A stretch of 56,481 nt of DNA. It comes from an uncultured Saprospirales bacterium (GTDB taxonomy: Bacteria; Bacteroidota; Bacteroidia; Chitinophagales; Saprospiraceae). Below, piece after piece: positions 8,585 through 16,836 of the stretch (positions are counted from its first letter, which is position 1; each line of letters opens with the position of its first letter). The position numbers and the translations under genes are program-made. The DNA lies in NCBI GenBank assembly GCA_937926355.1, contig CALAZP010000108.1, positions 1-56,481 on the forward strand, written 5' to 3'. A model generated the notes under the pieces. It had not been told where the DNA came from and made no database searches. It saw only the letters and a program-made list of their open reading frames with translations.

Positions 8585-11500
8585 TTACAGAGCTGATACC
8601 AAAACCATTACCGCTATAAGACCCAAAAGTACATACCACAAAAATTCATAGCCATTATCTTTCCTAAATACCGGTTCAACATCTTCAAAGGGAGGTTTGG
8701 TTCCATTCCATAAGTAAGAAGCGTAAACCTTAAACCTGTTGGTAATTACCAGTAAAACGGGTAGCCATATTAAGTTGATTACCGTAACCGCTAATAGGCC
8801 ATAGGAAAGGGAAATGGCCATTGGGATAAGAAACTGGGCCTGGAGGCTTTTCTCAAATAATAACGGAGCTAATCCAGCAAAAGTGGTGAATGTAGTCAAT
8901 ATAATAGGTCTAAATCTGGTCAATCCCGCCTCATAAATGGCATCCATTTGCGAACGGCCTTGTTCCAGGAGTTTATTATAGGAAGTAACCAAAACTAAAG
9001 AATCGTTGACCAAGACCCCTGCCAAAGCAATAATTCCCAATCCCGAAAATAAACTGATAGGGGTGCCCATGACGTAGTGGCCCCAGCCCACTCCTATAAA
9101 ACTAAATGGGATAAGGGAAAATACTACCAAAGTCTGGCTCACCGAGCGGAACGTCAAGGCGACTACGAAAAACATAAGTGCTAATACTACAGTTCCAACT
9201 ATTTGGATAGAGGCTGCTGATTTTTCTTGTTCACGGTTTTGTCCCTCAAATAAGGCCGTTACTCCGGGAAACCCTGCAACTACTTCAGGCACAATACTTG
9301 TTTTAAGAGAATTGGTTAAATCGCTAACTGATACTTGATCATTAGAGACATCTGCTTCAATTTTAATCTCTCTTTTGCCTTCTATATGATTTATCCTTAC
9401 TACCCCTCTTTCCACAGAGAAGTCGGCAATTTCAGAAAGAGGGAATTCTCTGCCATCTGCAAACCTAACTCGCATGTCCTCTAACCTGCTCAAATCGCTT
9501 CTATCTGATTCATCATATCGAACCCAAACCCGGACTTCGTCTCGTCCTCTTTGTAGCCGTTGAACTTCACTTCCAAAAAATCCTCTTCTAACCTGAGCGA
9601 GTACTTCCTGTAAGTTCAATCCTAGAAACTCAGCCTTTTTATTGAGGGTTATATTGATTTCTTTTAATCCTTCTTGGTTGTTATCTACCACATCTGTCAG
9701 CTCTGTAAGCTGCTGCATCCTGGTTTTAACTGCTTCTGTTGCAGCCTTTAAAGTGGGATAATCTTCACCCACAAGAGAAACACTAATGGGTTTTCCAAAT
9801 ATACTTGCTGAACCGAAAGTTAATAATTCGGCTTCACTGATGATGCCCGTTTCTTTCCTAACTACATTAGTAACTTCCCGTAATCGAAGGCTATCTCGGT
9901 TTTCACCGTCCAATAGTGCTATATTGATAGTACCTTGATAGGAAGTGGGACCCAAGTTTTTGTCCACTCGTAAAATAGCTTGCTTTTCTCCATTAAAGAA
10001 TCTTTCGCTCAAGATATCATTGGCGCGCCAAGCTGCATCCTCAATATGATTTAACCACTTCTCAGTTACGTGTTCCCTTGTCCCAGCTGGCATTTGAAGG
10101 TTAATAGAAATATCGTCTCTTTCAATTATTGGGAAAAAAGTGGTCTTGACTAAACCTCCACCTAGTGCCCCAATAGTTACTGCTAGTAATCCAAGCATTA
10201 CCGCGAAGGTTAAAAATTTGTTGTATAAAGCAAATTTCAAAATTGGAGCGAAAATTTTGTTGCGAAGAAAATTGAAAAACCGGTCTAAACCATCCTGAAT
10301 TTTATTGGGCTTTCGGTCGTGGCTCAATGCTTTGGAATGCGCTACGTGCGTAGGTAAAATTAAAACGCCTTCAACCAACGAAAACACCAAAGAAAATATA
10401 ACCACAATGGCCATCTCGCTAAAAAAATCTCCTAATTGGCCTTCTATGAAAAGAAAAGAGGAAAAGGCAATTACCGTAGTTAAAATGGCTGAAAAAACAG
10501 CAGGTATTACTTTTACAGTCCCTTCATTGGCAGCTTTAACGTTCGGCACCCCGTTTTCGTATTCTTGATAGATACTCTCTCCTATGACAATTCCATCATC
10601 AACTAAAATTCCTATCACCAAAATCATCCCAAATAAGGATATTACGTTGATGGTAATTCCCAGTAAACTTGCGACGAGAAACATACCTGCGAAGGAAATG
10701 GGAATGGAAAGTGCCACCCAAAAAGCCAATCTCCAATGGAGAAACATCGCTAGTAACAGCACCACGATCAAGAATCCAATCACCCCATTCTCCACTAGTA
10801 AATCTTGTCTCTGTAACAGAGTTTCCGAACCATCTCTAATTACAGTAGCAGTTACTAAATCATTAGTTTGGTTAAATCGATCTACATAATCTCTAACCAT
10901 TCCGGTGATGGACAATAAGTCCTCCTCTTGAGTATTGTTGACGGTAACAACCACAGCAGGGTTGCCGTTTAAATAACTTCGATTGGGGTTATCTGACCAC
11001 CTGTCTTTAATATTGGCAATTTGATACAATCGTATAACTGAACCATCAGCAGTAGTTTTTATGACGATATCTTCCAAGCCCTTAGCATAATATTCTTTAT
11101 TTCTAGCTCGGATTAATAACTCTTCTTCGGAGCCCTTAATGGTACCACCTGTTAAATCCAAATTAGCAGCTTGGACGGCCAAGGTAGCTTGTTGAAAAGT
11201 TATATTGTAAGCTCTTAAATCATTTTCTCTAAATGAGATTTCAATTTCCTCCTCCGGAAATCCTGACAAATTGACCTTACTGATGCCATCCATGGCCAGT
11301 AAATCTTCCTCGGCTTGCCTTCCAAACCTCTTTAGCGTTTTTAAATCTACTTCTCCAGATATGGCAAAATTGATTCCAAATCCAATTTGCTCTTGTTTGA
11401 AAACTACGGGAGGTTCTAACCCCACAGGGAATGAACTAATTTGATCTACCGCGTTTTTTACATCCTGCAGTATTAAGTCTGTATTATAACCTGAGGCCAC

Positions 11501-11785
11501 TTCTACTGTAACGATTCCAGCATTCTCTGATGAGGTAGAGGTTACCCGTTCTACCCCTGTCACCCCTTTGAGATTTTCTTCAATTTTGGTAACCACCCCT
11601 TCTTCCATTTCTTCGGGAGAAGCCCCTGGATATACCAATTGAATAGAGATGATTTTTGATGGAGTTTCAGGGAAAAAAGTCGATTTCATGTTTTTGTAGC
11701 CCACCAATCCCATGGCAAAAAGGGCAAACATCAACATATTGGCTGCAATGGGATTCTTTATAAAATATCTTACCACTGATTTCAT
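8585..11785 (-). CDS. RND efflux transporter, AcrB-like inner-membrane pump
   Basis: 1066 residues, normal for HAE-type RND pumps. The N-terminus is MKSVVRYFIKNPIAANM; large periplasmic loops follow helices 1 and 7. Helix 4 carries the paired acidic proton-relay residues (GILVDDGIVIGES) and the C-terminal bundle includes AGVLVNDSLVLV and GLTRFRPIILTT. It exports substrates by proton antiport with the adaptor encoded 10 bases upstream and the TolC protein downstream. Substrate is not readable, though metal-specific CusA is less likely than drug/lipophile export. Confidence 0.94.
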   Translation of the reverse strand: MKSVVRYFIKNPIAANMLMFALFAMGLVGYKNMKSTFFPETPSKIISIQLVYPGASPEEMEEGVVTKIEENLKGVTGVERVTSTSSENAGIVTVEVASGYNTDLILQDVKNAVDQISSFPVGLEPPVVFKQEQIGFGINFAISGEVDLKTLKRFGRQAEEDLLAMDGISKVNLSGFPEEEIEISFRENDLRAYNITFQQATLAVQAANLDLTGGTIKGSEEELLIRARNKEYYAKGLEDIVIKTTADGSVIRLYQIANIKDRWSDNPNRSYLNGNPAVVVTVNNTQEEDLLSITGMVRDYVDRFNQTNDLVTATVIRDGSETLLQRQDLLVENGVIGFLIVVLLLAMFLHWRLAFWVALSIPISFAGMFLVASLLGITINVISLFGMILVIGILVDDGIVIGESIYQEYENGVPNVKAANEGTVKVIPAVFSAILTTVIAFSSFLFIEGQLGDFFSEMAIVVIFSLVFSLVEGVLILPTHVAHSKALSHDRKPNKIQDGLDRFFNFLRNKIFAPILKFALYNKFLTFAVMLGLLAVTIGALGGGLVKTTFFPIIERDDISINLQMPAGTREHVTEKWLNHIEDAAWRANDILSERFFNGEKQAILRVDKNLGPTSYQGTINIALLDGENRDSLRLREVTNVVRKETGIISEAELLTFGSASIFGKPISVSLVGEDYPTLKAATEAVKTRMQQLTELTDVVDNNQEGLKEINITLNKKAEFLGLNLQEVLAQVRRGFFGSEVQRLQRGRDEVRVWVRYDESDRSDLSRLEDMRVRFADGREFPLSEIADFSVERGVVRINHIEGKREIKIEADVSNDQVSVSDLTNSLKTSIVPEVVAGFPGVTALFEGQNREQEKSAASIQIVGTVVLALMFFVVALTFRSVSQTLVVFSLIPFSFIGVGWGHYVMGTPISLFSGLGIIALAGVLVNDSLVLVTSYNKLLEQGRSQMDAIYEAGLTRFRPIILTTFTTFAGLAPLLFEKSLQAQFLIPMAISLSYGLLAVTVINLIWLPVLLVITNRFKVYASYLWNGTKPPFEDVEPVFRKDNGYEFLWYVLLGLIAVMVLVSAL

Positions 11786-11795
11786 AGCGCTCGTT

Positions 11796-12917
11796 TTATT
11801 TTTTAACCGGTGAAACCTTCATGCCTTCGAAGGCACCTGGTAAACTATTTATTAGAATCATCTGCCCAGGATTAACTCCTTTTACAACTGCCTGATCTTC
11901 ATGATAATCTACCACTTCTATTGGTATTAATTGTAAAACACTATCCGTAATGGCAAATATTTGGTTGCCATCCACTAATAAGTTTCTCGGTATTTCCATA
12001 GCATTTTCTACTGGAATGGTTTCTATATTTCCCTTTATGTACATACCTTCCTTTAGGTCCACTCCTTTAACCCTTATAAAGACCATAATGGTCTGTGTAG
12101 TAGCATTGACTTGGTCACTGATTCTTACTACTTCTCCATTGAATGATTGGTTTAAATCTTCACTTACCAACTTAACAGCATCTCCCTTTTTTACATACTT
12201 TAAATCCCCTAAAGGGATACTTGCTTCTAACTCAAAAGTATTCGTACTCATCAAATCTCCCAATTTTTGACCAGCCCTTACCAATGCTCCGGGATTAATA
12301 GCGGTTTGAGTAATCACCCCGGAAAATGGGGCATAAAGGGTATATTTTTCTAATCTTTCCTCAGCACTTTTGATGGTGAAGTATTGAGAAAATATATTCC
12401 GAGAAGCTAAAAAATACTTTTCCTGTTGATTGATCGGCTTTGGCAAGACTGAGAGTGGGGCCTCAATCTCATATTGATCTAAATAGGTTTTCCACTGATC
12501 GTAACTTTCGGGATAATCAATATTTAGTTCTGGCATCAATTGAGCCAAAGCATTCAATAGATTGCTCTTTTGAGAATATAAAGAAAGTTGAGCTTCGGTA
12601 TCGTCTATTTTTACCAATGTACTTCCTGAAGGAAAATACGTGCCCACTTTGAAAGGACGTTGGGTAGGTTGCAAAGTACCTGTAACCTCAGTATAAATTT
12701 CAATTTTATTAAATGCTACTAATTGCCCTTGAACAGGAACTTTTATGGCTACTGCCTGCGGTTCCGAAATTTGAACAACGGCTTTTGCAACCGATCGAAA
12801 AGTAGGCATTTCCGGAGGAGGCTGTTTGAGTTTACTCATATAACTGCTAATACCAAAAGCGCCGATAATTATGGCAAATCCAGCTATTACGCCTACCCTT
12901 CTCTTAGTTAAGTTCAT
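11796..12917 (-). CDS. RND efflux periplasmic adaptor subunit (HlyD/MFP family)
   Basis: 373 residues from the ATG at 12917; an in-frame TTG at 12932 is less likely. An N-terminal membrane anchor (VGVIAGFAIIIGAFGISSY) is followed by a lipoyl half-motif (EIYTEVTGTLQ), a helical hairpin, the second lipoyl half (LYAPFSGVITQTAINPGALVRAG) and the beta-barrel/membrane-proximal domains. It bridges pump and outer-membrane channel. It is first in the six-gene run, 33 bases downstream of a perfect 18-bp inverted repeat that could be its operator. Confidence 0.93.
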   Translation of the reverse strand: MNLTKRRVGVIAGFAIIIGAFGISSYMSKLKQPPPEMPTFRSVAKAVVQISEPQAVAIKVPVQGQLVAFNKIEIYTEVTGTLQPTQRPFKVGTYFPSGSTLVKIDDTEAQLSLYSQKSNLLNALAQLMPELNIDYPESYDQWKTYLDQYEIEAPLSVLPKPINQQEKYFLASRNIFSQYFTIKSAEERLEKYTLYAPFSGVITQTAINPGALVRAGQKLGDLMSTNTFELEASIPLGDLKYVKKGDAVKLVSEDLNQSFNGEVVRISDQVNATTQTIMVFIRVKGVDLKEGMYIKGNIETIPVENAMEIPRNLLVDGNQIFAITDSVLQLIPIEVVDYHEDQAVVKGVNPGQMILINSLPGAFEGMKVSPVKK

Positions 12918-12949
12918 TTTATTGGGTTTCAAATTAATGCTTCAAGAAT

Positions 12950-12967
12950 TTAGTAACGGATTACTAA
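12950..12967. promoter_or_regulatory. Perfect 18-bp inverted repeat, candidate operator of RND operon
   Basis: TTAGTAACGGATTACTAA: 7-bp perfect arms (TTAGTAA/TTACTAA) around a 4-bp spacer. It sits between the divergent RND operon start (12917) and the SPOR-like gene (13053). Size and symmetry suit a dimeric TetR-like repressor, but no such gene is encoded nearby. Regulator identity is inference. Confidence 0.55.
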
Positions 12968-13022
12968 CAAGAACATGTCTTGAAAGTTGAATAAGAAAAT
13001 GCATCACATAAAAATATTCCCT

Positions 13023-13030
13023 TATATTTG
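13023..13030 (+). promoter_or_regulatory. Putative -7 element (TATATTTG)
   Basis: Exact TAnnTTTG match 23 bases before the start of the gene at 13053. No well-spaced -33 TTG was found, so confidence is limited. Confidence 0.5.
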
Positions 13031-13052
13031 TAATAAGTAAAAAAATACCATT

Positions 13053-14699
13053 ATGAAACAGGTAATCGCACTTGTTTTCTCTTTGGGGTTAGCTTTAAGC
13101 ATGGCCTCGGCCCAATCCACCTCTTTGTACAAAGCCTCATTAGGCATTTACCCTGAAGTAACTCGAAATGATTTCATTCCACTGCGGACTCTGGGTTTTG
13201 TGCATGCAGTTCCCCTTGAGGATAATAACTTCGAAGTTCTAGTAATGTTAGGTTCGGATGAAAATACAGCTCAATCCTTGCTTCGCAGGATTCAGCAAAC
13301 TGGTTTTCCAGCAGCTAATTTAAAATCTCAACCGCTCTATAACGCTCCAGAAAAAGCAACCATTCAAATTAGTGGATTTCATTATTCTAATGAGCCATCT
13401 TGGGCTGTATATGATGAAATAGATCAATTAATTGCTTATCAAGAAGGAGATTTACTGAAAATTGGTGCTGGTGTTTATGCTAACGTAGAGGCAGCAAGAA
13501 AAAATTTAGAAAAAGTCAAAAGGCTGGGGTTTCCTGATGCCTATGTCAGGAAAATTAAAGAACCGGCTATTATTTATTTGAATTCCTTTGAAACGGGAAT
13601 TAAAAAACCCTTAATTCCGCTTAATCTCAATGAACAGCCCATCGTTTTTCAAATGGGAACACCCCCAAAAGAAGAACCTGTCTATTTGGCTGCCCGATCG
13701 GTATACGCGGCTCCTGCCATAGATGAAACCTTAAAAAGCAGCTCGGTAAGTAAGCTCCAAAAAACCTTGTTTGAATTAGGGTTTTTCAATGGTTTGCCAG
13801 ATGGCTTTTATGGAGAAAAAACTTCAGAAGGGTACATTAAAGCAATAGAGGAAAATAGAGAATTAAGGAAATATGTGTTGCTCTCAAGAGTTACGCAACC
13901 TTTGGAGGTTACTAATAATCCAGATGGATTGCAAATGGCACTTTATAAAATTCCCTCAAGTGATAACCTTGAAGTTTCTCTTGCTAAATTTGATCACCCC
14001 CTTTCAAAAGCATACCTTGCTTATGAATCTTTTTCCTCCAAGGGCCCTTCTAATGAGGTCAATAATTGGATGAATCAGGCCATAGCAGAAGCTTTTAAGG
14101 AAAAGTCTAATCCCTTGGGATTCGATTACAGTGCAACATACGCCTATCAAAACTTCAACCAATTAATTCTCCATCTTTACTATTTGCATGTTATGAGTGC
14201 CCCAACCTACAAAGTACCTTGTTGGTTGGTCAATAACCATCCTAAAGAAACCCATCAAGCTTATCAAACTTTATCGAATAAAGGGGTTTCTGATTTGTTA
14301 TTTGAAGATTGTGCCCCTTTCGTAAAATGGGATGAAGTTAGGTTACTTCAAACTATTGCTGCAGACCTCAGTGCAATAGACCAATTTGAAGCCAGTAGAC
14401 TCAAACAAGACGCTTCTTTCAGATCTCAGCTATTTCTCAATTTGATTATTATCCCTCAAAAAGATAGAGAACAATATAGAATCTGGGATGAAAATTTGTG
14501 GAAAAAACTAGAAAGTTGGGCGTCTTCCGATCCTACTCATAAAGAGGCAGTAGCTGCGCTTAAAGTCGCTTACTTGCACTCCCAAATTAGATTAGAAACT
14601 CATTATATCAAAATGGGAATGGATCAAGGTAATGCCAAAGCGTTAGCCATTGCTACTTTACAATCATTGGTTGGTTATCCACTTTCTAGATTCGTATAA
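13053..14699 (+). CDS. Secreted protein with SPOR-like and peptidoglycan-binding-like domains
   Basis: 548 residues; signal peptide cleaved near ASAQS. Residues about 25-180 contain two SPOR-like repeats (LYKASLGIYPEVTRNDF, then FEVLVMLGSDENTAQSLLRRIQQTGFPAA; a second one around LLKIGAGVYANVEAARKNLEKV). A peptidoglycan-binding_1-like helix set lies around residues 228-265 (SVSKLQKTLFELGFFNGLPDGFYGEKTSE). The remaining 280 residues are helical and I do not recognise them. The protein probably attaches to periplasmic cell wall; no enzyme active site is visible. Confidence 0.72.
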   Translation: MKQVIALVFSLGLALSMASAQSTSLYKASLGIYPEVTRNDFIPLRTLGFVHAVPLEDNNFEVLVMLGSDENTAQSLLRRIQQTGFPAANLKSQPLYNAPEKATIQISGFHYSNEPSWAVYDEIDQLIAYQEGDLLKIGAGVYANVEAARKNLEKVKRLGFPDAYVRKIKEPAIIYLNSFETGIKKPLIPLNLNEQPIVFQMGTPPKEEPVYLAARSVYAAPAIDETLKSSSVSKLQKTLFELGFFNGLPDGFYGEKTSEGYIKAIEENRELRKYVLLSRVTQPLEVTNNPDGLQMALYKIPSSDNLEVSLAKFDHPLSKAYLAYESFSSKGPSNEVNNWMNQAIAEAFKEKSNPLGFDYSATYAYQNFNQLILHLYYLHVMSAPTYKVPCWLVNNHPKETHQAYQTLSNKGVSDLLFEDCAPFVKWDEVRLLQTIAADLSAIDQFEASRLKQDASFRSQLFLNLIIIPQKDREQYRIWDENLWKKLESWASSDPTHKEAVAALKVAYLHSQIRLETHYIKMGMDQGNAKALAIATLQSLVGYPLSRFV

Positions 14700-14701
14700 G
14701 C

Positions 14702-15232
14702 TTATTGAGTCGCTTCAAATACCATGTCCAATTTACTTTCAACATAGTATGGGGAAGTAGTCTCTAAAAAGAAAACCACTTCAAGTTTGAAAAATTCCTC
14801 GGAAATATAGGATTTGACATTCCTAAGGGTGGGTAAAAGTTGAATTCTATCATTAGCTATGCGTTGAATTCTATCTATATAAAAAACTTCATCAGCTGGA
14901 GTACAAGGTTCACTACCTATAGGACAAATTCGAACAGATACCTCCCGCAAAAAATCATATCTCAATCCCGGATCTAAAGAGGTGATAGTTGCGGATAATG
15001 GGCTAACCACTTGTACCATTTCATCTGCAAATCCGCTGCTGTTTAAAAAAACATTATAATTTGATCTAACTGCAGGTACTTCAAAGACTCGAGGTAATAC
15101 ATAACTCATGCCCGCTGGCAAATCAAAAAAAGTATTGGGATAGGCAATCTCAAAAAGCCTAACCCTATTATCCTTCCTACAAGCAAATAAAAGGAGCGAA
15201 GCAATTATCAGTAAAAATGTCATTTTTTTCAT
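14702..15232 (-). CDS. Hypothetical lipoprotein
   Basis: 176 residues. The N-terminus MKKMTFLLIIASLLLFACRK is a lipoprotein signal with Cys at 18. The rest is beta-rich (for example VRLFEIAYPNTFFDLPAGMS) without a family I can name. It ends 2 bases from the convergent SPOR-like gene and diverges from the dehydrogenase gene. Similar small beta lipoproteins are common in Bacteroidota; function unknown. Confidence 0.75.
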   Translation of the reverse strand: MKKMTFLLIIASLLLFACRKDNRVRLFEIAYPNTFFDLPAGMSYVLPRVFEVPAVRSNYNVFLNSSGFADEMVQVVSPLSATITSLDPGLRYDFLREVSVRICPIGSEPCTPADEVFYIDRIQRIANDRIQLLPTLRNVKSYISEEFFKLEVVFFLETTSPYYVESKLDMVFEATQ

Positions 15233-15290
15233 GCTGTAATAACGATGGAATACCCTAATATTGTTTTAAATCCAAATCATTCATTTAAAT

Positions 15291-16229
15291 ATGGGTATAT
15301 ATCTTTCCATAGCCGATAGAAGTAACCTTCCCTTAATCGAAAACTTAAAAAAAATATTAGGTGAAGAAGTACCAATCTGGGACGTATATCAGCAGCCAGA
15401 AAGGGATAAAGTTACTATGGTAGTTGCTTGGAAACACCCCTATGGAAGTATCTCTAAAAAACAATTTCCCCAGTTAAAAATCATTTCTTCTCTTGGTGCA
15501 GGAGTAGAGCATTTATCACAAGATAAAACCATTGAAAAGGATATTTTTCTGACCCGAATTGTTGAACATTCTCTGCAATCAGGAATGCAGCAATATGCTG
15601 CCTGGGCTTGTTTCCACATTTTAAAAAATATGCCCACTTACGAATTGCTAAAATCGAAACATGAATGGAAGGTACTTCCCGAAACCATTCATCCGCTAGT
15701 GGGTATTATTGGATTGGGTCAACTTGGTAAAGCCATTGCCCAAGGCCTTCATTTCTTAGGTTTTCAGGTAGCTGCCTATAAAAGACTACCAACTGATGAA
15801 AAATTTTCATACCCAGTCTTGGCATCCACCCAAATTTCTCTTTTAGAATTTGTAGCTAACAAACAAATTATTCTGAACGTCCTACCTGCCACAGAAAACA
15901 CTAAAAATATTTTTGATCAGTCCATATTCGATGCCATGATGCCCAACAGTGGTTTCGTTAATATTGGAAGAGGAAATCAGGTTGTCGAAAATGACTTATT
16001 GGAGGCTCTAGACCGAGGGGTAATTAAACATGCTATTCTGGATGTATTTGAAAACGAACCTTTACCAGCAAATCACCCCTTTTGGAATCACCCTAAGGTC
16101 AGCATCACGCCACACGTTGCTAGTATAACACAACCTAACAAAGCTGCTGAAGTAATAGCTGACAATTACCAAAGAGTTATCAATAACCTTACTCCCAAAT
16201 TTTTGGTGAATCGGGAGCGAGGTTATTAA
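15291..16229 (+). CDS. D-2-hydroxyacid dehydrogenase (GhrA-like glyoxylate/hydroxypyruvate reductase)
   Basis: 312 residues. The NAD(P)-binding Rossmann motif is GIIGLGQLGKAIA (about 134-146). NVLPATENTKNIF and the catalytic Arg region FVNIGRGNQVVENDLLEAL follow, then the Glu/His region DVFENEPLPANHPFWNHPKVSITPHVAS. This order is typical of GhrA, which reduces glyoxylate and hydroxypyruvate with NADPH. The cytosolic enzyme stands alone on the plus strand, convergent with the GMC oxidoreductase pair. Exact substrate is inferred from family. Confidence 0.88.
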   Translation: MGIYLSIADRSNLPLIENLKKILGEEVPIWDVYQQPERDKVTMVVAWKHPYGSISKKQFPQLKIISSLGAGVEHLSQDKTIEKDIFLTRIVEHSLQSGMQQYAAWACFHILKNMPTYELLKSKHEWKVLPETIHPLVGIIGLGQLGKAIAQGLHFLGFQVAAYKRLPTDEKFSYPVLASTQISLLEFVANKQIILNVLPATENTKNIFDQSIFDAMMPNSGFVNIGRGNQVVENDLLEALDRGVIKHAILDVFENEPLPANHPFWNHPKVSITPHVASITQPNKAAEVIADNYQRVINNLTPKFLVNRERGY

Positions 16230-16243
16230 TTTTCACATTGCCC

Positions 16244-16825
16244 CTAAAGAGCCCAAGTTTTACCCCCTGTAGCTTCCTCTACAGTTACACATCCTTTATA
16301 TGGACCTGGAACGGGGTTAAAAACAAGCACTTCCTTAGCTATAGTCTCTGTCGCATAATAGGCTCCAATGACCATTTCCTTCATCATTAGGAAGGTAGAG
16401 GCATAGGTGGGGTCCTCATTACTTTTAGTAATTTCTGTTAGGTTAAGCGAGCTAAAGTATGCTAATTTATCTTCAGCAGACATGGATGCCAACTTGGATC
16501 CAGTTTCATTTTCAACTTGCTGTTTAAAGAAATCAAGCTGATCGCTAAGCTTTTCTGCCGATGATTTAGACATCACCTCAGCAGCAACGGTATCTAAAAA
16601 TTTATCTACCCCTAAAGCTACTGCTCCGGGGGAATCCGGAGTATCAGGAATAATGGTGTCAAATACCGCACTAATAAAATCCATTTGATCCTTGGAAAAG
16701 AATGCTGGTTTCCATCCCCCACCGTCAGCTGTGGTACAACTCTGAACAATACTTTGAAGTGAAGCTGCACTGATTGTGTACCCTGCAAACAATAACGAAT
16801 TTTTTATAACGTCTCTACGATTCAT
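16244..16825 (-). CDS. Gluconate 2-dehydrogenase subunit 3 family protein, Tat-type signal
   Basis: 193 residues. The N-terminus MNRRDVIKNSLLFAG carries a twin-arginine-like motif, followed by a hydrophobic stretch and Cys (VQSCTTA). The body matches gluconate 2-dehydrogenase subunit 3 (DFISAVFDTIIPDTPDSPGA, then VDKFLDTVAAEV). It starts 11 bases after the GMC subunit stop, so the two form a pair in which this subunit probably carries the flavoprotein across the membrane as a hitchhiker. The usual cytochrome c subunit is absent here. Confidence 0.9.
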   Translation of the reverse strand: MNRRDVIKNSLLFAGYTISAASLQSIVQSCTTADGGGWKPAFFSKDQMDFISAVFDTIIPDTPDSPGAVALGVDKFLDTVAAEVMSKSSAEKLSDQLDFFKQQVENETGSKLASMSAEDKLAYFSSLNLTEITKSNEDPTYASTFLMMKEMVIGAYYATETIAKEVLVFNPVPGPYKGCVTVEEATGGKTWAL

Positions 16826-16836
16826 AGTTTTTCATT

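Noticed and set aside
10305..10889. Open frames on the plus strand opposite the RND pump
   Set aside because: The RND protein is intact across this region, and the antisense translations have no recognisable feature.
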